A stretch of 64,000 nt of DNA from Chloroflexota bacterium. Its GTDB lineage: Bacteria; Chloroflexota; Dehalococcoidia; JACPQD01. Of this stretch, positions 16,045 through 24,275 are shown piece after piece; the stretch's first letter is position 1; each line of letters starts with the position of its first letter. The notes below the pieces were generated by a model. It was not told the DNA's origin and searched no databases. It saw only the letters and a list, made by a program, of their open reading frames with translations. A program made the position numbers and the translations under genes. The DNA lies in NCBI GenBank assembly GCA_016190665.1, contig JACPQD010000068.1, forward strand, positions 94,529 to 158,528. Direction: 5' to 3'.

Positions 16045-16395
16045 CCAGGATACAAGCACCAGACAAGTTGCAATAACCAAGATACAAGAGCCAAACAATA
16101 ACCAATAACCAAGATACAAGAACCAAACAAATCCCAATAACCAGGATACAAGAACCAAACAAATCCCAATAACCAGGATACAAACCAATAACCAATAAAC
16201 TAGGATACAAGTACCAAAACAAGACTTCAATAACCAATCACGAAGGTACAAACACCAAACAAAGTTCAATAACCAATTACCAAGATATGAAGACCTGTGC
16301 GGTCATTGAGACCAAGCGACCGGTTACTATTTGGTCAGTGTATCTTGGTCATTGTTTGGTTATTGTATCTTGTATCTTGTATCTTCTATGGTAGT
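16036..16395. repeat. degenerate tandem repeat array with inverted end
   Basis: About seven to eight units of 31-40 bases, each based on CAATAACCA.GATACAAG.A followed by CCAAACAA, run from about 16036 to 16290. The reverse complement of the unit (TTGGTTATTGTATCTTG) returns at about 16331-16386, so the array is flanked by an opposed copy. Units vary in length and sequence, and there are no unique spacers. The array supplies the stop codon of the ATPase gene and separates it from the last two cassette genes. Reverse-strand ORFs through it are repeat artefacts. Confidence 0.85.
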
Positions 16396-16415
16396 CATTT
16401 CGGAGACTTCAACAA

Positions 16416-16979
16416 ATGCCTATACCGTTTCGTGACGCCGACGAGCTGGATGATCTGGGGCTTGCCGGATATCTCAAGATTCAAGCCGCCCGGGAAGGAT
16501 CAGGCTACCTGGCGGCGCTATTTCTGATCAATGCGCGCGGTGAGCCGATAGAGTTCACCTATAACCGCATAGATGCTCCTCATACTTTTCTTTGGCGAGA
16601 GGAGGATATCCGGCGCCACGCGGCCAGAAAGCTCACCGCATCACTGCTCTCGCTGTGCCCAAGGACGCCACGATTGATTCTCTGTCTTGCGGAAGAGGTT
16701 GCCAGCGAGCTTTTCTGTCAGGATATCCAACTCTCCATTCCAGTGTGCCGGATTGCGCCGGCTATCAAAGCGGTGCCCTATTCTGCAACTGAAGTCCTGG
16801 ATACCGTTGAGGCGGAAGCACCGATGAACCTCTTCTGGTATCCCGCCAAACCCCTTGATGACGCGGTGGAACTCAAGCTCCTGGATAGATTGATGGCATG
16901 CGGTTTGCTCGCAGAACCGTTTGAGCGGGCGCTGATTGGGCTCAAGGAAGTCTATCCGGAGACGGGAGAAAAGCCGTGA
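16416..16979 (+). CDS. unknown protein upstream of cassette helicase
   Basis: The 187-residue protein has no family I recognise. It begins MPIPFRDADELDDLGL and contains a strand-rich region with AALFLINARGEPIEFTYNR, then a helical C-terminal half ending in AEPFERALIGLKEVYPE. No catalytic motif or membrane segment is apparent. GGAG lies upstream of the ATG just after the repeat array. Its stop overlaps the GTG start of the helicase by four bases (GTGA), so the two are translationally coupled and probably act together. Confidence 0.75.
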   Translation: MPIPFRDADELDDLGLAGYLKIQAAREGSGYLAALFLINARGEPIEFTYNRIDAPHTFLWREEDIRRHAARKLTASLLSLCPRTPRLILCLAEEVASELFCQDIQLSIPVCRIAPAIKAVPYSATEVLDTVEAEAPMNLFWYPAKPLDDAVELKLLDRLMACGLLAEPFERALIGLKEVYPETGEKP

Positions 16980-18805
16980 CCGCCGGGGGCGTCTGGTGGA
17001 AGGAAAGTGACCTTGTCAACACGCCGGATGCGCGTTGGTTTGGATTTCTCCGACGGTCTATCGAGCTCGATGAACATGTCCCGCGACGGCTGTCTGTGCC
17101 GTCCCTGCGTCTTTCTGCGCCAAAGGCCTTCGGGACGAGGCACGAAGATGTTCCGCGATCCAATTCGCGGGGAGTCGCGTTCACTTCAAACAGGGCAATG
17201 AGTCTCTCTTGTGATGATGCAGCGTGGGGTGACCATGCGCGGGGCAGCATCAGCCTCGCCCGTGGTCTGTCGAGGGAGGAAGCGCACCACTTCGGGGCAT
17301 CAGAGCTGACGGGACCAGGTTCTGCTGACCGGGCTTCTCGCGGCGGTTACGGCACTCCGGAAACCGAGATACCCCTTTGGTGGCGGCTGGCTTTCCTTCT
17401 TCAGCCGCCAACCGGTCTCCTGCTGTCAGGGCAAGGGCCTACGCAGTGGCCAAGGGCCTTGTTCGACTATCAGATCGACGGGATAAAGACCCTGCTTTCA
17501 CGAGATGCCCTTCTCCTTGCGGACGACATGGGCCTCGGCAAAACAATCCAGGCGATAGGCGGCCTGAGGATTCTTTTCCTTCATTGCCTTGCGGAATCGT
17601 GTCTGTTGATTGTCCCGGCCGGCCTGGTCAACCAGTGGCGAAAGGAGATTCACCTTTGGGCGCCAGAGCTGCGGGTCTCCACCGTGCGCGGGCCCACGGA
17701 GGAGCGCACCTGGCAATGGGCGGCGCCCGCTCACATATTCCTCACCAGCTACGAGACCTTCAGATCGGACTGCACGGAGAATCCGCAATCGCCCCCTCGT
17801 CGCCGCATATGGGACGTCGTCATTCTCGACGAGGCGCAGAAGATCAAGAATCGTGATGTCGAAGTAAGCCGCAAGTGCAAGCTCTTGCGTCGACAACGCG
17901 CCTGGGCGCTCACCGGCACGCCGCTCGAAAACCGGGAAGATGATCTTGCCTCGATCCTTGAATTCGTCACGCCCTTGAAAGAAGGCGAAAGGCCGCCGCG
18001 TTTTGCACCCGGTTTGCAGTTGCGCGAGGCGCACAAGGCGCTGCAGCTTCGGCGGAAGAAACGCGAGGTCCTTCCTCAACTTCCCCCCAAGACCGTAACT
18101 CACATATCGTTGACCATGAACGGCGAGCAACGTAAAACCTATGAGCGGGCCGAAAAAGAAGGTATCATCCAACTGAGGGAGAGTGGGAATTCCGTCAGAA
18201 TCGAAAACGTCCTCGAACTCATCATGAAGTTGAAGCAGATATGTAACTTCTGTCCCTCGTCGGGAACTTCGGCGAAACTTGATGATGTGGTCGAGAGGCT
18301 GAGTACTCTGGTGTCCGAGGACCATCGGGCCCTGCTTTTTTCGCAGTTCACGGACGCAAGCTACGGCGTCCATGCGATAGCGTCGAGGCTGTCCCGCTTC
18401 AAGCCGCTTCTTTACACAGGCAGCCAATCTACACTTGATCGGGAAGCGACCATCAGGAGGTTCAGAGAGAATCCGGAGCAAAAGGTGCTTATTCTTTCGC
18501 TCCGCGCCGGGGGACAGGGGCTCAATTTGCAGGATGCTTCTTATGTCTTCCACTTTGACCGCTGGTGGAACCCGGCGGTCGAACTGCAAGCCGAGGGTCG
18601 AGCGCACCGTATCGGCCAGACCATCCCCGTTCACGTATATAAGTACACTATCGAAGACACCATTGAAGAGCGGATCGACAACGTCCTCAAAGAGAAACAA
18701 ATGCTCTTCGATGAACTGGTCGACGACGTTTCCATCGATCTGAGATCGAGCCTCTCCAGCGAAGACCTTTTCGGTTTGTTTGGCCTGACGCCGCCTCTGC
18801 GGTGA
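16976..18805 (+). CDS. SNF2-family helicase/translocase of the cassette
   Basis: The 609-residue protein has an unusual N-terminal region of about 150 residues and then a full SNF2 engine. Motif I is LLADDMGLGKTIQA, motif II VVILDEAQKIKN, motif III ALTGTPLENR, motif IV LLFSQFTDA, motif V SLRAGGQGLNLQDA and motif VI EGRAHRIGQT. It should translocate on double-stranded DNA using ATP. SNF2 proteins occur in several phage-defence systems. The GTG start overlaps the stop of the preceding gene. No nuclease or methyltransferase domain is visible in the protein. It is the last gene of the cassette. Confidence 0.92.
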   Translation: MTAGGVWWKESDLVNTPDARWFGFLRRSIELDEHVPRRLSVPSLRLSAPKAFGTRHEDVPRSNSRGVAFTSNRAMSLSCDDAAWGDHARGSISLARGLSREEAHHFGASELTGPGSADRASRGGYGTPETEIPLWWRLAFLLQPPTGLLLSGQGPTQWPRALFDYQIDGIKTLLSRDALLLADDMGLGKTIQAIGGLRILFLHCLAESCLLIVPAGLVNQWRKEIHLWAPELRVSTVRGPTEERTWQWAAPAHIFLTSYETFRSDCTENPQSPPRRRIWDVVILDEAQKIKNRDVEVSRKCKLLRRQRAWALTGTPLENREDDLASILEFVTPLKEGERPPRFAPGLQLREAHKALQLRRKKREVLPQLPPKTVTHISLTMNGEQRKTYERAEKEGIIQLRESGNSVRIENVLELIMKLKQICNFCPSSGTSAKLDDVVERLSTLVSEDHRALLFSQFTDASYGVHAIASRLSRFKPLLYTGSQSTLDREATIRRFRENPEQKVLILSLRAGGQGLNLQDASYVFHFDRWWNPAVELQAEGRAHRIGQTIPVHVYKYTIEDTIEERIDNVLKEKQMLFDELVDDVSIDLRSSLSSEDLFGLFGLTPPLR

Positions 18806-18953
18806 ATGTCCTTCCGAGCTCTATCAGGCTGCGGAACGCAGCCGGATACCTGAAAGGACGTGCATGTCCTTGAAAGCGGAACCCTGCCTGATATCTGAAA
18901 GGACATGGCCTGTGTCCTTGAAAGTAGTCACCGCAGAGACACAGAGTGCCCAG

Positions 18954-19062
18954 AGATGGAAATCAATAAGCTCATCGAGCAAGTCATCGGGGGCCGCAAT
19001 GGAAGTGCCTCAAACGCATCGTCAACGGTTTCCTAGAGGGACCATTTCCTACGGCTGACAGA
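18954..19062 (+). pseudogene. GxxExxY protein, decayed N-terminal fragment
   Basis: From the ATG at 18954 the sequence encodes MEINKLIEQVIG. The next frame gives GAAMEV, and a further shift gives a segment ending NGFLE. Stitched together these match the conserved start of the GxxExxY family (MEIN..TEKIIGAAMEVHR..GPGFLE). Two frame changes and the loss of everything downstream mark it as a relic. It follows a CACCGCAGAGACACAGAG repeat phrase at 18929-18946, which commonly flanks such genes. Confidence 0.55.
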
Positions 19063-19270
19063 AGCGAGTCGGGAGAAGTGAGTATAGAGAGGGAGGCGGG
19101 AGAGAACTCCTCTCACTCCTCACTACTCTTCCCTCGTTTCTGCGTCTCCGCGGTGAATGTCCTTGAAAGCGAAGTAGTCACCTGGTCTCCATACCCAAGG
19201 CAAAGTAAATAGCCGCCTCGATTTCTTCCAGCTTGCTGGGAGCCTTATCCATGCTCAGGACAGATCGTCC

Positions 19271-19300
19271 TTGACAGGCACACAAAATGTGCTGTATTGT
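19271..19300 (+). promoter_or_regulatory. promoter with operator-like palindrome for the Panacea gene
   Basis: TTGACA at 19271-19276 and TATTGT at 19295-19300 have an 18-base spacer. The spacer contains GCACACAAAATGTGC, an inverted repeat with five-base arms, placed where a repressor would block RNA polymerase. Autoregulation is typical of toxin-antitoxin operons, but the regulator here is inferred. Confidence 0.55.
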
Positions 19301-19352
19301 AGTCGCAACGTATAGCGGGGACGTTTAACGGGGTAGGACGAAGGGGGGAAAC

Positions 19353-19952
19353 GTGGTCCAAACTCGGGTGAAGCCACAACTTGATGCAGTTCGATCTATG
19401 ACAAAGGCCCAATCAGTGATTGCCCACGTGGTTGGCGGCGTAAGAGAGCCGGTGCTTTCCACCAAGCTCGTGAAGCTCGTGTACCTGGTAGATTATCTGT
19501 ACTACCAGCACTTCGGTCGCACGCTGACTGGCTTCGACTACATGTGGGATAACTTCGGTCCCAATGCGACGGGGCACGCCATCGTAACAGAGGCTCACCG
19601 CCTGACGGCTCAAGGCGTTCTTTGCTCAAGGCAGGAGCCGAATATCTACGGCAGCGAATCTACCAGATTCTCTCTGAATACAAAGCACCTGCCGGCGCTG
19701 GCGCCCCAGGAGCAGGCCGTCGTTTCAGATATCCTGGCGCGTTTCGGTAAGATGGGCTTGCGGGAGATAGTCGCCGCCTCGAAGCGAACCAAACCCTTCA
19801 AAGCCGCTCATCAGTACGAGGTGCTGCAGCTACGGAGGATCGCGGAACCAACGTACACTACCGCGGAAGACCTTGAGGCGCACCAGGAGGAGCTTCGAAA
19901 AGAGGGCACGGTAGACCTGGACCAAGTGAAAGCTAGACTTGGCATCATCTAA
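19353..19952 (+). CDS. Panacea (DUF4065, SocA-like) domain protein, probable antitoxin
   Basis: The 199-residue protein has the Panacea signature: LSTKLVKLVYLVDYLYYQHFGRTLT (shortened, residues 35-60), then YMWDNFGPNA and an AIVTEAHRL helix. Panacea domains neutralise many unrelated toxins encoded next to them; SocA of Caulobacter is a relative that acts as a proteolytic adaptor. The start is GTG at 19353, with GGGG upstream. A small ORF overlaps its end by 14 bases and is the candidate partner. Confidence 0.8.
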   Translation: MVQTRVKPQLDAVRSMTKAQSVIAHVVGGVREPVLSTKLVKLVYLVDYLYYQHFGRTLTGFDYMWDNFGPNATGHAIVTEAHRLTAQGVLCSRQEPNIYGSESTRFSLNTKHLPALAPQEQAVVSDILARFGKMGLREIVAASKRTKPFKAAHQYEVLQLRRIAEPTYTTAEDLEAHQEELRKEGTVDLDQVKARLGII

Positions 19953-20142
19953 ACGCGAGCTGCGCTTTGGGGCCTCCGCGTGGCGATTCTTAGGGGCTCA
20001 AACGCAACAGACCAGGTCGTATCTTCTCGACGAGTGTGTTTACCTGCGCGACAACCCCCACCTGGAGCCTGACAACCCGAAGAAAACCCTTTTTCTTGCC
20101 CCTCCCGCAGTCATGAAGATGTACGCCAATGATTCTCACTGA
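19939..20142 (+). CDS. small partner ORF of the Panacea gene, candidate toxin
   Basis: The 67-residue ORF starts at TTG 19939 inside the end of the Panacea gene. It contains RSYLLDECVYLRDNPHLE and a hydrophobic FLAPPAVMKMY stretch. I do not recognise the family. The same frame stays open for 30 codons beyond the TGA at 20140 (IICDGRTDSLLIVNIGER), so this may be a longer gene interrupted by a stop. Position is the only reason to call it a toxin. Confidence 0.35.
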   Translation: MASSKRELRFGASAWRFLGAQTQQTRSYLLDECVYLRDNPHLEPDNPKKTLFLAPPAVMKMYANDSH

Positions 20143-20356
20143 ATAATCTGCGATGGCCGTACAGACAGTCTCCTGATCGTCAACATCGGCGAACGTTCAG
20201 AGGAGCCCAGGCTGTTTCGCCCTCCAGTCGCCTGAGCAGCCTTCAATTCCCGGACATGCGTAGGGGAGGGTCTGAACCCTGTGGGACCTTGCCCATCTAT
20301 TGCCCCGCTTTGCCGGCCTGCACCAGCCTGGGCGAAAGCCGCCTATTTTCAGCCTG

Positions 20357-20716
20357 CTATGCAAGCGCAGGCGAGTCGAGGTCCAGGTGCTCTCTGATAG
20401 CTGCGCGTACGTCCTCCCGGATCTGAGGCTCATCCAGATAGCCCAGGTGCCTTCCCAGGCGCTGCCTGGAGATTGTCCTTATCTGGTGCGCCATGATAAT
20501 TGACGCCAATGGCTGACCTGCTTTTCCTGCGACTAGAATGATCTCAGAGGGATACAGACGGCGCCTGGTTGAAGTAAGGGGCAGGACGGTAACGTTGGGC
20601 ATAGCCTGATTGAATTCCTCGTTGCTCACTATGAGCACCGGTCGCGTGCCTTTTTGTTCGGCTCCTGCCACGGGGTCAAGGGTAGCTTCCATTACAGCCC
20701 ACTGAAAAGCTGGCAT
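20357..20716 (-). CDS. MazF/PemK-family toxin
   Basis: From the ATG at 20716 the product has 119 residues. It shows the PemK/MazF pattern EQKGTRPVLIVSNEEFN, then VTVLPLTSTRR and a later AHQIRTISRQRLG (family: D..R.I.RIG). These toxins are sequence-specific mRNA endoribonucleases. The ATG overlaps the antitoxin stop by one base (TGATG), showing translational coupling. The frame is open further upstream, but the coupled start is the right one. Confidence 0.87.
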   Translation of the reverse strand: MPAFQWAVMEATLDPVAGAEQKGTRPVLIVSNEEFNQAMPNVTVLPLTSTRRRLYPSEIILVAGKAGQPLASIIMAHQIRTISRQRLGRHLGYLDEPQIREDVRAAIREHLDLDSPALA

Positions 20717-20982
20717 CAGCCTATCCTCCGGGCAGTTTCGGCATCCGCGTTTCGAAAAGTGGCCTCCATTTCCTCCACGTCTTTGAGCAATAAACTGTCC
20801 TTGGCCGCTTCTTGCCACATTGCCTGCCGCGCCTGCCTCCGTAGCTCCTTCAACTCTTTGACCAGTGCCTGCTCAACCAGGGCGTTCTTGCTGGGCGCTA
20901 CCCCTCGAGCCACGATCTCGTCCAAGGCGGCGAGAACATCAACATGCAAGCTGAATGTTGCCTTTTTTGTCTTTCCGCGCAT
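20716..20982 (-). CDS. MazE-like antitoxin of the MazF pair
   Basis: The 88-residue protein begins KKATFSLHVDVLAALDEIVA, a ribbon-helix-helix-like segment, followed by APSKNALVEQALVKELKEL and a charged helical tail suited to wrap the toxin. AGGAGG lies upstream of the ATG at 20982, and it directly precedes the toxin gene with a one-base overlap. It should bind and inhibit the MazF homologue and repress its own promoter. Confidence 0.82.
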   Translation of the reverse strand: MRGKTKKATFSLHVDVLAALDEIVARGVAPSKNALVEQALVKELKELRRQARQAMWQEAAKDSLLLKDVEEMEATFRNADAETARRIG

Positions 20983-21005
20983 AAGAGCAACCTCCTCTGG
21001 TCCTC

Positions 21006-21034
21006 ATGATAGCATTGACTTCCATGTTTGGCAA
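21006..21034 (-). promoter_or_regulatory. promoter of the mazEF pair
   Basis: On the reverse strand TTGCCA (21034-21029) and TATCAT (21011-21006) are 17 bases apart. Transcription starts close to the antitoxin ATG at 20982. Confidence 0.6.
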
Positions 21035-21111
21035 TCCTTTTCAGGAAGCAGGTTTCTGCAATAATCTCTGGAAGCACGCAATCGTAACTCTCGGATAGGT
21101 CGGATGAATGC

Positions 21112-21153
21112 GTAGGGGCGGGTGTCAAACCGCGGTTTGACACCCGCCCCTAC
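21112..21153. repeat. 42-base perfect palindrome
   Basis: Positions 21112-21132 (starting GTAGGGGCGGGTGTCAAACC) and 21133-21153 are exact reverse complements with no spacer; the centre is CCGCGG. It lies between the acyl-CoA synthetase stop and the mazEF promoter. There is no T-run, so it is not a classical terminator. GTAGGGGCG-type hairpins are dispersed repeats in some Chloroflexota. Confidence 0.85.
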
Positions 21154-21182
21154 AGATTTGCTCCCGCTTGTCGGGCTGCCGC

Positions 21183-22742
21183 TTACGCCTCCTTCGGCGC
21201 GAACTGGTCTCTCAGCACCCTCTTGAGGATTTTCCCCATCGGATTGCGCGGGAGCTCGTCGATGAACTCCACCAGTTCGGCCTTCTTGTAGCTGGCCAGC
21301 CGCTGACGCGACCACTCGGTAATCTCTTCTCTGGTCAGTTTCTCCCCCTTCCTGGGGACCACAACGGCCATTACCTTCTCCCCCCAGTCCAGGTCGGGGA
21401 TGCCGATGACGGCCACGTCGTCCACCTTCGGGTGCGACTGAATGACAGCCTCGACCTCCTCCGGGGAGATGTTCTCGCCGGCGCGGATGATCATGTCGGT
21501 GGCGCGTCCAGCCAGGAAGAAGTAGCCCTCGTCGTCCTTGTAACCCATGTCGCCGGTGTAAATCCAACCGTCCTTGATGGTCTTGGCGGTCTTGTCCGGG
21601 TCCTTCCAGTAGCCGCTCATGGCGCGCGGTCCCCGAGCCACGATCTCCCCGACCTCGTTGGGCGCCACTTCCACGCCGTCCTCGTTGACCACCCTCATCT
21701 CGACGTCGGCCATGGGCTTGCCGATGGAGGAGAGCCGTTTGAGCTTCCGCTCCTTCTCCTCGGGCGTTCCCGTGATGACGTGGTCTTCGGGGGACAGCAT
21801 GGTGATGGTGGAGGCGGTCTCGGTCTGCCCGAAGGCATTAATGAAGCGGGTGTTGGGGAAGATGTCCAGGGCCTTCTTGATGACCTCCAGCGGCATGGGC
21901 GCGGCGCCGTAGGTGATCACTTTCAGGCTGCTGAGATCGTGCTTGCTGAATTCAGGGTTGTCCATGAGCTGTTTCAGCATCGTGGGCACCATCATGGCGC
22001 GATTGACCTTCTCCTTCTCCACCAGTTCCATCCACTCCCTGGGGTCGAACTGGCGCTCCATGATGAGGGTCCGGCCGCCGTAGATCGCGGCCATCATGGC
22101 TTGAATACCGGCGACGTGGTAGAGGGGTACCGTGAGGATGTTCTTCTCCTCGATGTCGGGATCGGCGGGCGTCACGTTGTCCATAACATAGATGGAGAAG
22201 CTGTTGTGGGACAGCATCACGCCCTTGGGGAAGCCGGTGGTGCCCGCGGTGTACATCAGAATGGTGGTATCCTCATCGGCGATGTCGGTGAAAACGTCGT
22301 CCGGCGAGCTGGAGGCGAGGATATCCCCGTAGAACAGGTAGCCGTCCCGCTTCTTGTCTAGGGAGATGAAATGCTTCACGGTCTTGAGGTCCGGCCTCAT
22401 TCCGTCGACCATATCGAGATACCTGTCGCCCACCAGGACGACCAGGGCGTCGGCGGTATTGAGCATGTAGGTCAGCTCGTTGGCTTTGGCCCTGAAGTTC
22501 AGCGGCACGAAGATGGCGCCCAGCTTGGCCACCGCGAAGTAGGCCTCCACGCACTGATTCGTGTTGACCTGGAGCAGCCCCACGCGGTCGCCTGTCTTGA
22601 CGCCCAGTTTGGCCAGCCCGTTGGCCAGGCGGTTGGCCCGGTCCTTAAGCTCAGCATAGGAGACGCGCTCCTTCTCGAAGACGATGGACGGCCGGTCCGG
22701 GCAAATCGCCGAAGAAATCTCCAGAAACTCCGTGGTATTCAT
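21183..22742 (-). CDS. AMP-forming acyl-CoA synthetase
   Basis: The 519-residue protein has the adenylate-forming motifs: MYTAGTTGFPKGVMLSHNS (P-loop-like A3), YGAAPMP, GQTETAS (A5), TGDMGYKDDEGYFFLAGR (A7-A8) and NPMGKILKR with the catalytic lysine (A10). It converts a fatty or related carboxylic acid, ATP and CoA into acyl-CoA. Its start overlaps the stop of the enoyl-CoA hydratase by four bases, so both belong to one leftward operon. Substrate chain length is not predictable. Confidence 0.92.
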   Translation of the reverse strand: MNTTEFLEISSAICPDRPSIVFEKERVSYAELKDRANRLANGLAKLGVKTGDRVGLLQVNTNQCVEAYFAVAKLGAIFVPLNFRAKANELTYMLNTADALVVLVGDRYLDMVDGMRPDLKTVKHFISLDKKRDGYLFYGDILASSSPDDVFTDIADEDTTILMYTAGTTGFPKGVMLSHNSFSIYVMDNVTPADPDIEEKNILTVPLYHVAGIQAMMAAIYGGRTLIMERQFDPREWMELVEKEKVNRAMMVPTMLKQLMDNPEFSKHDLSSLKVITYGAAPMPLEVIKKALDIFPNTRFINAFGQTETASTITMLSPEDHVITGTPEEKERKLKRLSSIGKPMADVEMRVVNEDGVEVAPNEVGEIVARGPRAMSGYWKDPDKTAKTIKDGWIYTGDMGYKDDEGYFFLAGRATDMIIRAGENISPEEVEAVIQSHPKVDDVAVIGIPDLDWGEKVMAVVVPRKGEKLTREEITEWSRQRLASYKKAELVEFIDELPRNPMGKILKRVLRDQFAPKEA

Positions 22743-23491
22743 GCTCTCTCCTCCGTTCCAATTCCAGTCTCGGCCAGCAGCCGGGCGCCGAGCCTTTTCT
22801 CCAGGTCCAGTCCCTCTTGCGCGCCCATGTCCAGTCCCTCGTTGATAGCCCTCTTGGCGTATCGGAGCGCCGTCGGATTCAGGCCCCGGAGCTTATGGGC
22901 TACTTCGAAAACGGCCGACACAAGGTCGGCTCTGGGCACGACGCGATTCACCAGACCGATCCTGAGGGCGTCTGCCGCTGTAACCCGGTCGCCAGTGAGG
23001 AGGAACTCCAGAGCCTGGCTTCTGCCCACGAAGCGTGGCACCGTCTGTGTACCCCCGGCGGCCGGAATCATGCCCAACGCCACCTCGGGCAGGCTGAAGA
23101 CCGCATCCTCGGAGGCCACTCTCAAGTCGCAGCACGAGGCAATCTCGACACCGGAGCCGATAACGAAGCCGTGCAGGGCGGCGATGATCGGTATCTCGAT
23201 GCTCAGGAAGAGGCCCCAGATGTCCCGCTTCCATCTCACCTGCCGGGCGATGACCCGCGAAGGCGATGTGCCGAACTCCGTCAGGTCGGCGCCGGCGCAG
23301 AAGGCCTTTTCGCCGGCGCCCCGGAAGATAACCGCTCTCAGTTCCTGGTCGTCTCTGACAGCGCACAGCACTTGGAAAAGATCATCGCGCATCTGGATGT
23401 TAAAGGCGTTGTGAACGTGGGGGCGGTTCAGGGTTACGAAACCCAGGCTGTCCTTCTTTTCGTAGAGGATGGTCTCGAAGTTAGTTTGCAC
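22739..23491 (-). CDS. enoyl-CoA hydratase/isomerase
   Basis: About 250 residues. The oxyanion-hole segment GAGEKAFCAGADLTEF, the second oxyanion region with GVEIASCCDLRVAS, and PEVALGMIPAAGGTQ with the catalytic glutamate are all present, so it should be an active crotonase-fold hydratase. I placed the start at the GTG 23491 (VQTNFETILYEKK), where the family begins; the longer frame reads into a GTGGACTTGGTGGACGCC repeat. It overlaps the acyl-CoA synthetase gene. Confidence 0.9.
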   Translation of the reverse strand: MQTNFETILYEKKDSLGFVTLNRPHVHNAFNIQMRDDLFQVLCAVRDDQELRAVIFRGAGEKAFCAGADLTEFGTSPSRVIARQVRWKRDIWGLFLSIEIPIIAALHGFVIGSGVEIASCCDLRVASEDAVFSLPEVALGMIPAAGGTQTVPRFVGRSQALEFLLTGDRVTAADALRIGLVNRVVPRADLVSAVFEVAHKLRGLNPTALRYAKRAINEGLDMGAQEGLDLEKRLGARLLAETGIGTEERA

Positions 23492-23632
23492 CGCTTGCCT
23501 GACCCACGCCGCTCGACCCCACTGGTGGACTTGGTGGACGCCAGTGGACAATCATCCCGATCAGTTGCCAGCGTGCCTGGTCAGAATGCACCCTTCAATC
23601 TGTGTCCATCCGTGTACATCTGTGGTTCAAAC

Positions 23633-24181
23633 TCAGTAGCTGCGCACCACCGACCGGACGTGGGCGGTCAGCTCATCGAGGTCTATCTCATTGTAATGAC
23701 GGCCGATATCCCCCAGATGGTGGGCGTCACTATTGCTCAAGGTTATCAGGTTGTACTTCTCGGCCACTTTCATCAGGGCCGGCTTGTTCATCTGGGCGTC
23801 ATGGGCGCCGTTGTTGATCTCGATGCCGTGGATGCCGCCCACGCAGTTGAAGCCCCTGGGATAGTAAGCGGGGTAGGCGGGATGCACCCAGAAACGGAAG
23901 GGGGTGCCATCCGGCAGACACAGCTCAACCATCTGCTCGTACTGGTCGTAGCCCACCTCGACCTCGCGGCCGGGGATAATGAGCACTGCGCTGTCGAAAT
24001 GGCGCTCCACAATCTCTTTGACCTTGCAGCCGTACTCGCGGTTGTCGTGCTCGGCGATACCGATGCCATCCAGGCCGCGCGCCTTTACGCTCGCCAGTAT
24101 CTGGCCGACTATCTCGATGGTGGGTTCAGCGAAGCGTGTCGCCTCCAGGCAATGCGTGTGCAGGTCCAGTTTCAATTTCAA
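23633..24181 (-). CDS. PHP-domain metal-dependent hydrolase (copy 1)
   Basis: From the TTG at 24181 the product has 182 residues and begins MKLKLDLHTHC like its neighbour. Metal-binding PHP motifs are LDLHTHC, IGIAEHDN, RFWVHPAYP and TLSNSDAHH. PHP enzymes are phosphoesterases acting on nucleotides or sugar phosphates; the substrate is unknown. It is a tandem paralogue of the gene at 24276-24797 and lies inside a beta-oxidation operon, which is unexpected. Upstream frame extension was rejected by comparison with the paralogue and by AGGATG at ribosome-binding distance. Confidence 0.82.
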   Translation of the reverse strand: MKLKLDLHTHCLEATRFAEPTIEIVGQILASVKARGLDGIGIAEHDNREYGCKVKEIVERHFDSAVLIIPGREVEVGYDQYEQMVELCLPDGTPFRFWVHPAYPAYYPRGFNCVGGIHGIEINNGAHDAQMNKPALMKVAEKYNLITLSNSDAHHLGDIGRHYNEIDLDELTAHVRSVVRSY

Positions 24182-24275
24182 AGAGCATCCTCGTACGGGG
24201 CCATCTGCCCTCATATTCGGGAGTCTACTTTCGGCGTCCAGCGCGCCAGCAGCGGACGAGCCCAGCATTCAGCGT

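Noticed and set aside
16036..16395. CRISPR array
   Set aside because: Repeat units are degenerate, of variable length, contain no unique spacers, and one is inverted. No cas genes are nearby.
12799..18805. Complete BREX system
   Set aside because: Only the BrxD-like ATPase fits. PglZ, methylase, BrxC and BrxL motifs are absent, so it is described as BREX-like only.
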